A stretch of DNA of 64,000 nucleotides from Niallia taxi (GCF_004005475.1 NZ_RZTZ01000020.1:1-64000); one strand, 5' to 3'; counted from the first letter of the stretch, positions 45,881-56,549 are shown. A program made the numbers and translations. The notes: generated by a model not told the origin, from the letters alone.

Positions 45881-47179
45881 TTGCTACATACTTTATTAGC
45901 TATAATTATCTTTTTATTAACACTGACATTAGTTATCTGGCAACCGAAAAATCTTTCAATTGGTTGGTCAGCATGTGGCGGGGCTATATTAGCTCTTCTA
46001 GTTGGTGTTGTTGATTTCAATGATGTCGTTGACGTAACGGGTATTGTATGGAATGCAACACTGGCATTTGTTGCTATCATTATTATTTCATTAATCTTAG
46101 ATGAAATTGGTTTTTTTGAATGGGCGGCTTTACATATGGCAAGAGCGGCTGGTGGTAACGGTTTAAAGATGTTTGTTTACGTTGCTATTTTAGGGGCTAT
46201 TGTTGCAGCGTTTTTCGCAAATGATGGTGCAGCACTAATTTTAACACCAATCGTTTTAGCGATGGTTAGGGCGTTAAAGTTAGACGAGAAAATGGTTTTT
46301 CCGTTTATCATTGCAAGTGGTTTTATTGCCGATACTACATCTTTACCTTTAGTAGTAAGTAATTTGGTGAACATAGTCTCAGCTGATTTCTTTAATATAG
46401 GATTTGTAGAGTATGCATCCCGAATGATTGTTCCTACTATTTTTTCTTTATTAGCAAGTATCCTTGTGTTGTATTTATACTTCCGTAAAAGAATTCCAAA
46501 GGTTTATGATTTAAATCAATTAAAAGTACCAACAGATGCAATTAAAGATCTAAAAATGTTTCGTTTATCTTGGTTGATTTTAGCTGTATTGCTTGTTGGC
46601 TATTTCGTGAGCGAATTCTTTTCGATTCCAGTTTCACTTATCGCTGGTGTAATCGCTATTATTTTCCTTGTATTTGCAAGAAGAAGCTCTGCGGTATCTA
46701 TTAAGAAAGTAGTAAAGGGAGCTCCATGGGCAATTGTATTTTTCTCGATTGGGATGTATGTCGTAATTTATGGATTACGTAATGTTGGTTTAACTGACCT
46801 GCTTTCAAGTGTTATTCAAGCAGCTGCGGATCAAGGGTTGTTTGTAGGAACTTTGGGTATGGGATTCATCGCGGCTATTATATCTTCCATTATGAATAAT
46901 ATGCCAACGGTACTTATTGATGCTTTAGCAATTGCAGATACAAATGCTACTGGAGTAATAAAAGAAGGGTTAATTTATGCGAATGTTATTGGTTCAGATT
47001 TAGGTCCTAAGATTACACCAATCGGTTCATTAGCAACATTGTTATGGCTTCATGTTTTATCTCAAAAAGGCGTAAAAATATCATGGGGGACTTATTTTAA
47101 AACAGGTATTGTCTTAACTATTCCAACTCTTTTGATAACTCTAATCGGCTTATATCTGTGGCTTTCTATACTTTCATAA
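45881..47179 (+). CDS. arsB: ArsB arsenite efflux transporter
   Basis: The 432-residue polytopic protein of the ArsB/NhaD superfamily exports arsenite or antimonite in exchange for protons. Family segments are [40 protein letters not shown] and [20 protein letters not shown], with [20 protein letters not shown] near the end. About ten to twelve membrane helices are readable. The start is TTG 45881 with ACGGAGGT 8 bases upstream. No ArsC reductase or ArsA ATPase is found in the window, so the locus handles trivalent arsenic directly or relies on a host reductase. Confidence 0.94.
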   Translation: MLHTLLAIIIFLLTLTLVIWQPKNLSIGWSACGGAILALLVGVVDFNDVVDVTGIVWNATLAFVAIIIISLILDEIGFFEWAALHMARAAGGNGLKMFVYVAILGAIVAAFFANDGAALILTPIVLAMVRALKLDEKMVFPFIIASGFIADTTSLPLVVSNLVNIVSADFFNIGFVEYASRMIVPTIFSLLASILVLYLYFRKRIPKVYDLNQLKVPTDAIKDLKMFRLSWLILAVLLVGYFVSEFFSIPVSLIAGVIAIIFLVFARRSSAVSIKKVVKGAPWAIVFFSIGMYVVIYGLRNVGLTDLLSSVIQAAADQGLFVGTLGMGFIAAIISSIMNNMPTVLIDALAIADTNATGVIKEGLIYANVIGSDLGPKITPIGSLATLLWLHVLSQKGVKISWGTYFKTGIVLTIPTLLITLIGLYLWLSILS

Positions 47180-47237
47180 TTGAAAAGGGATAGTTAATTA
47201 CACAAAGAATATTGATACTAATTTTGGAGGATTAATC

Positions 47238-48881
47238 ATGAAAGTACTTATTATCGGATCTGTAGCAGCAGGAACATCTGTAGCGGCAAAAGCACGTAGG
47301 AACGATGAAAATGCAGAAATCACTCTATATAATGCGGACTACGACATTTCTTATTCCATATGCGGTATTCCTTATTTTCTAGGTGGAGAAGTAGATGAGT
47401 TGGAAACATTAACCCCGAGAAGTGCAGCTTGGTTTAAAAAGCGTTATAACGTAGATATCTTTACTCGTCACGAAGTAACTTCCATTGATGCAAAGATGAA
47501 GAAAGTTCAAGTTAAGAACTTAGATACAAATGAAATAAAAGAAGACACATACGATGTACTAGTTTTTGCAACAGGAGCTTCTCCAATAACTCCTGATATT
47601 AATGGCATTGAAAGTGAGCATGTTTTCCAGGTTCGTACGATGCAAAATACAGCAGCCATTGATCAATATATGAAAACAAATCAGCCAAAGAAAGTAACAA
47701 TAATTGGAGCTGGATATATTGGTTTGGAAATGGCTGAGCAACTAACTCATCGGGGCTTAGATGTCACAATAGTTCAACGTAGTAATCATGTAATGGCTCA
47801 CCTTGATATGGATATGGCTTTTCGCGTGGAAGAACATTTAGTGAAAAAAGGAGTAAACCTCATCTTAAATGATGAAGTAACTGCTATAAATAAGAAAGAA
47901 GTACAAACTAAATCAGGAAAATCAATTGAAACGGATATTGTGATATTAGCAACAGGGGTTCGTCCAAACACTCAATTGGCTAAGGATATCGGAGTAGAAA
48001 TTGGTACTACGGGTGCAATCGCAGTTAACACTAAAATGCAAACTAACCTTCCTGATGTATACGCTGTTGGTGATGTTGCTGAAAGTTACTCTGTAATTAC
48101 AGGAAAACCTATCTATCGTCCATTGGGAAGTACAGCTAATAAAATGGGAAGAATAGCTGGAGATGTAATAACAGGTGGCTCTTTAGAACATCGAGGTATT
48201 TTAGGCACTGGTATACTACGTGTATTCGATTTAGCTGTTGGTCAAACAGGTATGAATGAAGTGGAAGCTTTAGAAGAAGGCTATGATATTGAAATACTTT
48301 ATAATATTAAACCAGCAAGAGCAGAGTACCTTGGCGGAAAAGAAATAGTCATTAAGGCAATTGCAGATAGAGAAACTGGCAGGGTTTTAGGTGTACAAAT
48401 AGTAGGGGAAGAAGGAGTCGATAAACGAATTGATGTCTTTGTAACAGCTCTGACGTTTAAGGCAAAAGCAGAAGACTTATTCCATCTAGATCTTGCCTAC
48501 GCACCACCATTCAGTACAACAAAAGATCCAGTAATGTACACTGGAATGGCTTTGCAAAATGCTATTGAAAAGAAAAATAAGCTAATTACACCGAAGGAAC
48601 TAACAGAGAGAATAGAAAAGGGAGAAGTATTTCAAGTTATAGATACACGTGCACCAAAACAATATAATGTATCAAAAGTGGCGACGGCAATAAATATACC
48701 ATTAGGTCAATTGCGTGATAAATGTAAAGAACTTGATCCCAATTTGCCAACAGTAACTTACTGTAATGGTGGAGTAACTGGCAATGCTGCACAAAATGTT
48801 ATGCGCAACTTAGGGTTTCACGATATCTATAATCTTTCTGGTGGTAATAAGAATTATCAAAATTATATAAAGAACAAATAA
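47238..48881 (+). CDS. CoA-disulfide reductase fused to a rhodanese domain
   Basis: This 547-residue flavoprotein reduces CoA disulfide or persulfide with NADPH. Residues 1-440 carry GSVAAGTSVAAKARR (FAD), the redox Cys42 in SICGIPYFLGG, a second nucleotide site (TIIGAGYIGLEMAEQLT) and VYAVGDVAES. From about 455 a rhodanese domain follows, with active Cys509 in TYCNGGVTG. This CoADR-rhodanese layout is known for CoA-polysulfide or persulfide reductases. TTGGAGGA precedes ATG 47238. It is the last gene of the arsR-arsB operon and is followed by a terminator. It links arsenic resistance with low-molecular-weight thiol and sulfur handling. Confidence 0.92.
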   Translation: MKVLIIGSVAAGTSVAAKARRNDENAEITLYNADYDISYSICGIPYFLGGEVDELETLTPRSAAWFKKRYNVDIFTRHEVTSIDAKMKKVQVKNLDTNEIKEDTYDVLVFATGASPITPDINGIESEHVFQVRTMQNTAAIDQYMKTNQPKKVTIIGAGYIGLEMAEQLTHRGLDVTIVQRSNHVMAHLDMDMAFRVEEHLVKKGVNLILNDEVTAINKKEVQTKSGKSIETDIVILATGVRPNTQLAKDIGVEIGTTGAIAVNTKMQTNLPDVYAVGDVAESYSVITGKPIYRPLGSTANKMGRIAGDVITGGSLEHRGILGTGILRVFDLAVGQTGMNEVEALEEGYDIEILYNIKPARAEYLGGKEIVIKAIADRETGRVLGVQIVGEEGVDKRIDVFVTALTFKAKAEDLFHLDLAYAPPFSTTKDPVMYTGMALQNAIEKKNKLITPKELTERIEKGEVFQVIDTRAPKQYNVSKVATAINIPLGQLRDKCKELDPNLPTVTYCNGGVTGNAAQNVMRNLGFHDIYNLSGGNKNYQNYIKNK

Positions 48882-48891
48882 TTAAACGATC

Positions 48892-48925
48892 AAAAGATTC
48901 TAGGTTTACCTGGGGTCTTTTTTCT
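48892..48925 (+). terminator. Terminator of the arsR operon
   Basis: AAAAGATTCTAGGT (48892-48905) pairs with ACCTGGGGTCTTTT (48908-48921), including three G-U pairs, and continues into T. Confidence 0.8.
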
Positions 48926-50025
48926 CGTTCATAAAATAGCTCAAATTATACCTAAAACCTTAGTGATTGGTATTAAATTTGTCAAACATTATCAAGTAGC
49001 TAGAGTTAGGTTCTACTTGTTTTTTTGATAGTAATCTTGAAGGATTTAGTACTTCTATTATTTGGGCTAATCAATAAATTAATCATGAGAAATGGAGTCT
49101 ATTCTATTATTACTTGAATGGAGCCTACAGGCCATTATTGGCTTAATTTAACTCATATTCTGATTAAGTTCGTAACGGTCAACCCTTTACCACGTCAAGC
49201 ACAGTAAGAAGTTAGGTGATAACTCTCCAACAGCAAAAGTCAATGCACAACTAGTCAAAGATGGTAGATATGCCTAACCATCGATACCACAAGGAGTTTT
49301 GCGGAACTGCGGTTAAGAAATTACGTGATCTATTAAATTTGGACGTACAAATTGTGCAAGGCCAGGTACACAAGTGAAATGTCGATACTTTCCAGAGTTC
49401 TTTACCATAGTTGGGAGGGGAAGGCAGTTCTTCATTTATTAAGCTTGAAGCATTACCAGAAGAATTGGTTAGATATAGTTAGATATACAGAAGAAGAATT
49501 AATAAAATACCTTAGGCAAGCAGTGAAACGCAGTATAGGGATTAAGAAGATTCAAGCTTTAAAAGAAACAGCCAATCGCACGATTGGCATCCGACGGTGT
49601 GCCATGATGGCTAAATAAACTCATTCAAGCCGTGTTCTAAGAGCTTGACCAAACCTGGATACACTACTTCAAGATATTCCAGGCAATGAACAAATGTTAG
49701 AAAAAAACAGCAGGCATTGGACACGATACATTGGAGGGTTTCTTCGCTTATGTTGGCAATTTGAGTGAATATAATCATCTTCTTCAAATAATCAAATTGG
49801 CGGCACTAAATTTAAAAGAAAATATTTCAGTAAAGCATAGAGGGAGAACCAAAATTACGAAACGTGGCCGAAAGAAACTAAGAGCACTACTGTTTCGAGT
49901 TAGAGCATCCATGTTTTTAGTAGCCAAGAATAAAGCATTTAAAGCCCAGTATCATTACTACACAACGAGACCTGATAATCGGTTGAAATGAGATGCAGTC
50001 TGTAATTGTTTTGTGTAATAAATAG
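48926..50025 (+). mobile_element. IS110-family transposase remnant
   Basis: From about 49168 the frames together read VTVNP, KKLGDNSPTAKVNAQLVKDG, GKAVLHLLSLKHYQKNWLDI, YLRQAVKRSIGIKKIQALKE, then GFFAYVGNLSEYNHLLQIIK and KITKRGRKKLRALLFRV, ending with PDNRLK and MQSVIVLCNK near 50020. This is the order of an IS110-family transposase (DEDD N-terminal part, then the C-terminal Transposase_20-like part). Several frameshifts and stops inactivate it. 48926-49160 has no gene. Confidence 0.85.
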
Positions 50026-50069
50026 ATACGGATTCTCTTTTTTGGGAAGAAGCAATTTGTATTTCAGGA

Positions 50070-50302
50070 GGAAAAGATGTTAAAGGACATACCGCATATG
50101 CATTCTTCAAAATGGAATTCGCAAATAGAGCCCATTTTACTTCTCTTGAACAACTAAAACTGGAATGGAATGATTATCTTCATTGGTTTAACTATATTTG
50201 AATTTATGGAACACTCGGTTACTTAACGCGAGTAGAATTCAAAGAGACAGGCCTTATAAAAGTTGTCCAGTTTGGTGTTGATATTCCAAACTCGTTAGAT
50301 TG
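50070..50302 (+). mobile_element. IS3-family OrfB C-terminal remnant
   Basis: The plus strand reads FFKMEFANRAHFTSLEQLKL then WNDYLHWFNYI, a stop, and IYGTLGYLTRVEFKETGLIK. This is the C-terminal end of an IS3-family transposase. The sequence before the stop at about 50302 (GTTGTCCAGTTTGGTG) may be the terminal region of the element. Confidence 0.8.
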
Positions 50303-50526
50303 ATAAAAAACTATCTCTCTTTTAAGCATAAACCTCCTCCAATGTTGTTATTTACTTAGAAATTCAATAATCTGACTGTAAAAAGAAGATTGAATTGAAA
50401 CTGTTAATTTCATTTTCACTAATAGTTAATGCAATATCATAGAGGGTTGCCTCCTAAAAAGCGAATAAATAAATTCTTTAGGTCAATAATAAGAATGAAA
50501 ATTATTCCGAAAGGGTCGACATTACT

Positions 50527-51090
50527 ATGAATTTTAGTCCCCCTGAAAATATAAGAAAATTAATTGATGAACAATATGAATTACTAGATGATGCTCATAC
50601 CCATTTGCAAGAAGTTTGGGTAGAGGATATTTTATTTTCTTTTGGTTGGTGGACTTCATTAACTATGACTATAGTTCCATGGATAGTTTGGCTTATTTTT
50701 AGAAACAAAGAGAGCAGCACTAGGTTATTGTTAGGTGGTCTTTGGGCAATGTTCATTTCAACATGGTTGGACTATGTGGGTGTAACGATGGGTTTATGGA
50801 GATACTATAATAAATTAGTCCCTTTAATGCCTGATTATATACCATGGGATTTTGCATTAATGCCAGTTACAGTCATGTTTTTTCTACAAATCAAAGCAGA
50901 TGCAAATCCATTTATTAAATCGGTCATTTATTCTGGTATGACAGCTTTTTTAGCCGAACCTTTATTTTTAAAGTTAGGGTATACTAAATATCCAGGATGG
51001 AATCCGATTTTTTCATTCCCTGTTTTTATAATCATATATTTAGTCGCTCATTTCTTGGTTAATAGTAAGGCTACTAAAGCGATTAGATAG
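50527..51090 (+). CDS. CBO0543-like multipass membrane protein
   Basis: The 187-residue protein has a cytoplasmic N-terminus (PPENIRKLIDEQYELLDDAH) and about five membrane helices, including WWTSLTMTIVPWIVWLIF and FPVFIIIYLVAHFLVNS. The TWLDYVGVTMGLWRY and YIPWDFALMPVTVMFFLQ segments fit the CBO0543 family, whose function is unknown. It stands alone after IS debris. Confidence 0.72.
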   Translation: MNFSPPENIRKLIDEQYELLDDAHTHLQEVWVEDILFSFGWWTSLTMTIVPWIVWLIFRNKESSTRLLLGGLWAMFISTWLDYVGVTMGLWRYYNKLVPLMPDYIPWDFALMPVTVMFFLQIKADANPFIKSVIYSGMTAFLAEPLFLKLGYTKYPGWNPIFSFPVFIIIYLVAHFLVNSKATKAIR

Positions 51091-51793
51091 AGTTATTTAC
51101 ATGTCGGTCAGGTAAAAAGCTTTGTAGTGTTTTAAGTTTCTTCTTTCATGTATGGGATAGTTTACAGTTAGCCAGACATTTGATTAGGCATTTTTAAGTT
51201 TTTTTAAAGCTAAAAAATATAGTTTTGAGCGCTTTATATCGATGGCTTGCTTACAGGGAAGAGTTCTAACACATTTTAGATTCTTCTATTTATTTTATTT
51301 AGCAAGTAACGCCAAAAATAAAGCTTAATGATGTAGCGATTAAATAGTATTCACACTAATTAAGAAGTATATTCTATCTAAATTAGGGAAATACTTTTAT
51401 AAAAATTTTATAAAGATTGGTTAAAGACTAATAAAAATAATTCTATAAACTCATTCATGGATAGATTTAAGAAGGTTCACTTCTTTCCTACAAACTATTA
51501 CTGCATTGTAGTCAATACCAGGCTGTGAATGATTTTAAAGAGAAGATTGAAGAACTACTATATAAATGGATAAATAGAGGAAATCCTTGATCAGAGGAAA
51601 ATTTAGATTCTTCCTACAGAAGTTTTTACTTCCAACTTCAACTATTAATTCATCATTTATGAGCTGGGGGCGTTAATTCCGTAAGCCAGTTCTTTGGGGA
51701 GGAGAGTACAATTTACCCGTAAGTAGCTAAGCTTCCTTCTACTCTACTTGTGGAACAAGAAATAAATTATAGACTCATAATGTTGTACAAAAT
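51091..51793 (+). other. Gene-free stretch with group II intron protein remnant
   Basis: No intact gene. From about 51400 to 51650 the forward frames read DRFK, FKEKIEELLYKWINRGNP and EENLDSSYRSFYF. These match the C-terminal part of a group II intron reverse transcriptase, parallel to the copy at 60360-60500 (FREKIESFLFKWLNRRSQ). Stops and frameshifts break it. The rest shows nothing definable. Confidence 0.6.
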
Positions 51794-51824
51794 AAAAAAA
51801 GCTATGGTATAAATAACCATAGCT
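51794..51824 (-). terminator. Terminator of the VOC gene
   Basis: Reading the minus strand, AGCTATGGT and ACCATAGCT (plus 51816-51824 and 51800-51808) form a perfect stem followed by a run of T. Confidence 0.88.
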
Positions 51825-51833
51825 GTTCGACCA

Positions 51834-52214
51834 TTAGCAATTACAAATCATTAGTACGTTTCCATCTAGGTCTTTAAAATTAAAATAAGCAAAATCACCA
51901 ATATGTTCTATTTCTTTAACAATTGTAATTCCTTTGTTTTTAACAAATTCATATGCTTTATCAATTTCAGGAACATAAAAATTAAATAAAACGTGGTCAG
52001 AGGGATTTAGTTTAAACTCTGGGTCAAATGTGTGATCGTCCAATGTAAGTCCAGTTTCAGAAGTAATAGGAATGTTATAAACAGGTGATTTAACAATGTC
52101 CTTATTGAATGGTAATCCAAGTAAATCACTGTACCATTCAGATGATTTTTCTATGTTACTAACATGGATAAAAACGTTATTTACTTTACAAGCAAGAGGA
52201 GAATTAGAATTCAT
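51834..52214 (-). CDS. VOC (glyoxalase/bleomycin-resistance) family protein
   Basis: The 126-residue protein has the VOC beta-alpha-beta-beta-beta layout: VNNVFIHVSNIEKSSEWYSD in the first module and DHVLFNFYVPEIDKAYEFVK with DLDGNVLMICNC in the second. Members bind a metal for isomerase, dioxygenase or antibiotic-sequestering roles. His17 and a Glu/Asp in the second module could be ligands. AAAGGTGG lies before the ATG on the minus strand. The lack of a vicinal Cys pair makes the arsenical lyase ArsI unlikely. Substrate unknown. Confidence 0.82.
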   Translation of the reverse strand: MNSNSPLACKVNNVFIHVSNIEKSSEWYSDLLGLPFNKDIVKSPVYNIPITSETGLTLDDHTFDPEFKLNPSDHVLFNFYVPEIDKAYEFVKNKGITIVKEIEHIGDFAYFNFKDLDGNVLMICNC

Positions 52215-52721
52215 AAACAGTCCACCTTTATATGGGAATTAATTTACAGAATTCAATAAAAAAGTAGAAATACCTTTCAAACATTGAAAAATTTTCGTCG
52301 GAGTTCATATACTGAACACTATTTGACCAAAACATAGCAGATGTGTGGAAGTGCCTGGTCATTTCATATAGAAGGTGGGAGTCCCGAGAAGTAAAATAGA
52401 AGGTATTACTGGTAGTATAATGAAGATCATCAAAAGTATATTATTTAATCAAAGTATCAGAACGCTTGTTCACATAATACATATTAACGCCTCATAGATT
52501 TCTAATTACAAACGGCTAAAACCTTTGGTTCATTAGGGATTAACCGTTTTCTTTATTATACCATATTTAAGAGTTAAATGTTTGTTTATTGAGGGAGTTA
52601 AGGATGCTATTAAACTAATTCAGATAATGTATTTAGAAAGGATAGATGAAATAAATGTAATAAAAGACCTCTCTATCCTTCTGATGACCAACATTAAGTT
52701 GTTATAAAAAAATTTTTTAAA
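52215..52721. other. Intergenic stretch without genes
   Basis: A hairpin AAGGATAGA/TCTATCCTT at about 52637-52681 is visible. The 18-base GTTTGTTTATTGAGGGAG at about 52578-52595 recurs near 56365-56382. No coding sequence is supported. Confidence 0.5.
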
Positions 52722-53711
52722 TCATGATAACTCCCATTTTTCTGTACACCAAACCTTTTTTATATTCGTATCCATTCTGATTTTCTTACCAATACATATT
52801 GGGTGCATTGGATGGGTATGACTTGTATCAAACTCAGCTAGTATTGGAATTCTATTATCTAGTTGTTCTAATAATATATCTAAGGGTTTCCTACCTGTAT
52901 CCATATCATCATATTGCTCGTGTTTTCCGAGAATAATCCCAGAAACTTTATCAAAAATGCCGTGTAATTTTAGCATTGCAAAGTTCTTCTCAACTACTGA
53001 TGCAGTTTTCATTGTATCTTCAAGGAATAATATGTCACCTTCTTTAATCTCGGGAAAATACTGGGTCCCGATAAATCCGTACATTGCATTATTGTTTCCA
53101 CCTACTAATCGTCCCTCAACTACCCCTCCATTTACACCAATCCATTCATTAGTATACAATTCTTTTTCCTTTATTTTATCTAACCAATTTGCCATTTCAT
53201 CTGACCAATAAAAAGGCTGTTGAATTTCATATGGAAGTTTTTGTTCCTTACAAAAATAATTCTCAAAGAATTGATATGTATCATTCACTAGTGGTTCAAA
53301 TTCTCCAAAAGATGGTACTAATGCTGGTCCGTAATAAGTCGATATGCCAGTTTTTGCATACAAAGCCAGTAGAATGGCTGTTGCATCAGAATACCCCACA
53401 ACAATCTTAGGATTCTTTTTAAAACTTTCATAATCAATATAAGGAAGCAAGCTATTAGAGTTTGTTCCACCAATCATAGACATAATCATTTTTATAGATG
53501 GGTCACGTAGAAGTTCATTCAGTTCCTCTGCTCTCTCTTTGGGGTTTCCAGAGCGATAAAAATCGCTTTTTCCTGTTAAAAAACCTTCAACGATTTGGAA
53601 TCCTTTGTATTCTAAGAAAGATTTTGCTCTCTTATATCTTTTTTTTGCTGTTACAGAAGCGGGAGAAGAAGGGGTAAATATGCCAATCTTATCTCCTTTA
53701 TTTAGTCTCAT
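52722..53711 (-). CDS. S66 family peptidase (LD-carboxypeptidase/MccF-like)
   Basis: The 329-residue serine peptidase has GDKIGIFTPSSPAS at its start, the nucleophile Ser108 in VVGYSDAT, Glu in LFLEDTMKTASVVEKNF and the catalytic His in TSHTHPMHPICIGKK. The NGGVVEGRLVGGNNN segment is typical. The family includes LdcA, which trims peptidoglycan tetrapeptides, and MccF, which inactivates microcin C. The sequence style and lone accessory position fit the MccF-like branch, but this cannot be settled. AAGGGAG precedes the ATG on the minus strand. Confidence 0.87.
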   Translation of the reverse strand: MRLNKGDKIGIFTPSSPASVTAKKRYKRAKSFLEYKGFQIVEGFLTGKSDFYRSGNPKERAEELNELLRDPSIKMIMSMIGGTNSNSLLPYIDYESFKKNPKIVVGYSDATAILLALYAKTGISTYYGPALVPSFGEFEPLVNDTYQFFENYFCKEQKLPYEIQQPFYWSDEMANWLDKIKEKELYTNEWIGVNGGVVEGRLVGGNNNAMYGFIGTQYFPEIKEGDILFLEDTMKTASVVEKNFAMLKLHGIFDKVSGIILGKHEQYDDMDTGRKPLDILLEQLDNRIPILAEFDTSHTHPMHPICIGKKIRMDTNIKKVWCTEKWELS

Positions 53712-53800
53712 TATAGTTTCTCCCTTTCTTTTATTACTTTTATGCTATCTATTAATAATAACAAGTTAGCAGACAAAAAAGGTACTTCTTTTCATCGCCT

Positions 53801-53865
53801 ACTGTGACAGCATTCCTGTAATAAGTGAAACTTTCTTATGGCAGAAAAATGGCAGTTTAATGCAA
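53801..53865. repeat. Dispersed repeat, copy A
   Basis: Contains CAGCATTCCTGTAATAAGTG (53808-53827) and ends ATGGCAGTTTAATGC, matching copies B (54974-55055) and C (58006-58075). The remainder of 53712-54117 has no gene except the leader of the methyltransferase. Confidence 0.75.
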
Positions 53866-54117
53866 TAAGAATATTTTGATTTCTTAAATTTTTTCTTCAT
53901 GTTTTATAATGGAAGTATTCTTTCAAATGAGGTGAGTGGAATGTCTTTCTATAATGTTCGAAGTAACTAGTTTTCGGGCTGGAAAAAAACGCGTACCAGC
54001 TAAAAAGGGAGAAGTATGCTCTTTTTCGGAACTATAACTTGGAATATTTATAATCAGTCATTCTAATTGTTAGCCGAGTCACTGTTTGGCTTTTAAATTT
54101 GAAAGGTAGGTTCAAAA

Positions 54118-54857
54118 ATGGATGAATTAGAATTTTATGATAAGGTTGGAAAATAAACGGCTGGGACTTTAGTAAATTAAACGTTATATCTGAAGGGCTT
54201 AAGTGGGATTTTTACGAAGAAGTAACAAAAAAATGTAAAAGTTCGGATATTCTTTTGGACGTTGGAACTGGTGGAGGAGAAAATTTATTAAGAATTGCTT
54301 CTTCATTGCTTTTTCTAGTTGGAATTGATTTATCAAGAGGAATGATTGAAACAGCGCATTCTAATTACAAAAAGTCAAAAGTATTAAACGTTCGATTTTC
54401 CCAAATGTCTTCTGATAATTTACAATTTCCATCTGGTTTTTTTGACGTTATTTCAAGTTGTCACGCACCGTTTTCTTCAATGGAAATAGCCAGGGTAATA
54501 AAAAATGGTGGATTTTTTTTAACGCAACAGGTATGTGAAGCTGACAAATTAAATTTAAAGGAAGCTTTTAAGCGAGGGCAAGGTTTTGGAGAAGTTGACG
54601 GAACCCTAAAAGAAAGATATATAATGGAACTGAAATCAGCTGGTTTTACTGAAGTTCAAGCTTTTGAATACGATGCTAATGAATACTATCAAAGAGCAGA
54701 GGATCTAATTTTCTTACTGAAACATACACCCATTATTCCTGATTTTGGTCAGGGAGAGAAAGACTTGGATATTTTGGGGAGTTTCATTGAAAATTATAGA
54801 ACCGAAAAAGGAATCCGAACAAATTCCAAAAGATTTCTGATAATAGCAAACAGATAA
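54118..54857 (+). pseudogene. SAM-dependent methyltransferase with one-base frameshift
   Basis: ATG 54118, preceded by GAAAGGTAGG, starts MDELEFYDKVGK and meets TAA at about 54154. The rest continues in another frame: INGWDFSKLNVISEGLKWDF, then the SAM-binding motif LLDVGTGGGENLL, SRGMIETAHSNYKK and SGFFDVISSCHAPFSSMEIA. Adding one A to GGAAAATAAAC would fuse the two parts into a normal class I methyltransferase of about 246 residues. The substrate is unknown. The gene is either newly broken or a sequencing error in an A run. Confidence 0.82.
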
Positions 54858-54877
54858 ATTATAATAGATAAGTTAAA

Positions 54878-54907
54878 TAACAAGGTCATCTTTTGACGAT
54901 CTTGTTT
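54878..54907 (+). terminator. Weak terminator after the methyltransferase gene
   Basis: AACAAGGTCATC (54878-54889) pairs with GACGATCTTGTT with G-U pairs around a TTTT loop. Only a short T tract follows. Confidence 0.5.
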
Positions 54908-54973
54908 CATTGATGGAAATTAAATAAAAGGGGGCTTTGATCCAATAAGGATTAATGCCCTTTTGCATTTATG

Positions 54974-55055
54974 TCTTATGGCACTATAAAGGGCAGCATT
55001 CCTGTAATAAATGAAAATAAACACTCTTATGTCACAATCGGGGCAGTTTAGCTAT
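54974..55055. repeat. Dispersed repeat, copy B
   Basis: Contains CAGCATTCCTGTAATAAATG (54994-55013) flanked by two related segments, CTTATGGCACTATAAAGGGC and CTTATGTCACAATCGGGGCA, about 50 bases apart. It is the most complete of three copies. Confidence 0.78.
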
Positions 55056-55082
55056 GTAGTATTTGCAAAAAAACAAAAACGA

Positions 55083-55109
55083 AACCCTCACATAGATAGT
55101 GAGGGTTTA
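55083..55109 (-). terminator. Perfect hairpin, probable minus-strand terminator
   Basis: AAACCCTCAC (55083-55092) and GTGAGGGTTT (55100-55109) are perfect arms. On the minus strand a T-rich tract follows. No gene reading into it from the right is intact. The rest of 55110-55469 shows no gene. Confidence 0.5.
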
Positions 55110-55469
55110 ACGTGGAAAGGAATAAATCCAATCAAACCTATTATAACTTTCCCCACTTGTTCAGAATTATTCTTTTTTCAATGGAATTAATAATAATACA
55201 TACTGTGATAGTTAAGTTTTTTTAAAAACAGTTGTTACAGCAAAGAAAAAAAAACAATGTCCCTAAAAAAAAGCCGTATAACGTCTAAAATAGAGATTGT
55301 CTATCCCTATTATTAGTTAACTATGTGATAGCTCGTAATACGTTCGTACATTCCTAGCAAATGATTGAAAATAAAAAATGAATATAATAACTCTCCATTA
55401 AGAAAACATACTAATTGCTTCTTTTGCATATTTAAGTTGGATTAATGAATAGATAAGGGATGATAGGCA

Positions 55470-56049
55470 TTGCTAAAGAAGCTATTAGTAGTAGGATTTA
55501 GGATTTGGAAGTACCATGATTGGTATAGGAATTAATGGATTTATCATGCCTTTTCATTTAATAAATGGAGGAGTTTTTGGTATAAGCTTGTTGGTTAACT
55601 ATATATGGGGTATAAAAACAGGAGTTTCATTTATACTTATTATATTTCAATTTATTTGTTCGCCTTAAAGTTAGCGCCTGTGTTCTTTAAAAACGGAGTA
55701 ATTGGGATGATGATTTCTGGAGTTATAATTGATTTATTCGGTCCGTTAAACGGTGTATTTCATCTTCAAATTATGAGTAGTGTTATTTTTGGATCCATCA
55801 TGATTGGGATAGGGGTGGGGGTAATGCTAAGGTCCAGGAGGCATGGATTTGCTAGCACTTTTATTTGCAAAATGGACAAATTTAAATGTGGGTGGCATTT
55901 TATTTCTCATGGATACTACCATAATCATTACTGCACTCTTTTTAATACGTGATATAAAAATATTATATTCATTGATTATCGTCAGTATTGTTGGATTATT
56001 AGCATGTATAATTGCTACTTTTCAAGAGATTAAATTTTATGTGAGTTGA
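55470..56049 (+). pseudogene. YitT-family membrane protein, broken
   Basis: Pieces in three frames read MIGIGINGFIMPFHLINGGV and FGISLLVNYIWGIKTGVSFI, then APVFFKNGVIGMMISGVIID, IFGSIMIGIGVGVMLR, and MDLLALLFAKWTNLNVGGIL. Together they follow the YitT/DUF161 pattern of paired membrane helices with Gly-rich loops. At least three frameshifts separate them. Function of the family is uncertain. Confidence 0.75.
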
Positions 56050-56506
56050 TGTTAGGCGATAAGTTTTTCATATTTTTTCAGTTTGTAAAGATTATCGATT
56101 TTAAGGCTTAAATCCTCCTTCTTAACTTAAAATCCAAGCAGATTAGATGAACATAATAGAAGTTATATTTAAACTGCTAACTTTTTTGATGTCCCACTGC
56201 TATAGGGGTATTACAAGTTATTTATATATTTTTTGGTGTGCCATGAATATAACCTGGAGCTTGTTCTAGCTCTGGAGCTTCTCCAGTTCCAATAGAATTT
56301 GCTACATATTCAAATTGACCCATACCATCCATAAAAGTACCACTTGTGGTGTAAGTTTATTGTTTGTTTATTGAGGGAGGATAGTTGAAGAAAGATTTAG
56401 GTTTTTTATAAAGTTTTTTAAAAAAACCTTGGAATACAAGCGAATACCTTGAGTTGATTGACCCGAAATAATTAAGAAACCTAGTATACATCTGCAAAGT
56501 CTTATG
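56050..56506 (-). pseudogene. Intergenic stretch with an unidentified minus-strand gene end
   Basis: On the minus strand, about 56359 down to the TAA at 56222-56224, a clean frame reads TTSGTFMDGMGQFEYVANSI then GTGEAPELEQAPGYIHGTPK. It has no start codon and looks like the C-terminus of a lost gene, which I cannot name. GGGGTATTA at about 56204 (with CTATA before it) resembles half of the CstR/CsoR-type operator seen later in the window. Confidence 0.5.
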
Positions 56507-56533
56507 GCCGAGGGTCTCTTGCCCTCGGCTTTT
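56507..56533. terminator. Terminator between converging transcripts
   Basis: GCCGAGGG (56507-56514) and CCCTCGGC (56522-56529), then TTTT. It ends the minus-strand DUF305 transcript or a rightward one; the flanks allow both. Confidence 0.75.
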
Positions 56534-56549
56534 AGAACTATAACTTTAA

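Noticed and set aside
51834-52214. ArsI C-As lyase, given the arsenic genes nearby
   Set aside because: The VOC protein lacks a vicinal cysteine pair and is separated from the arsenic operons by IS debris.
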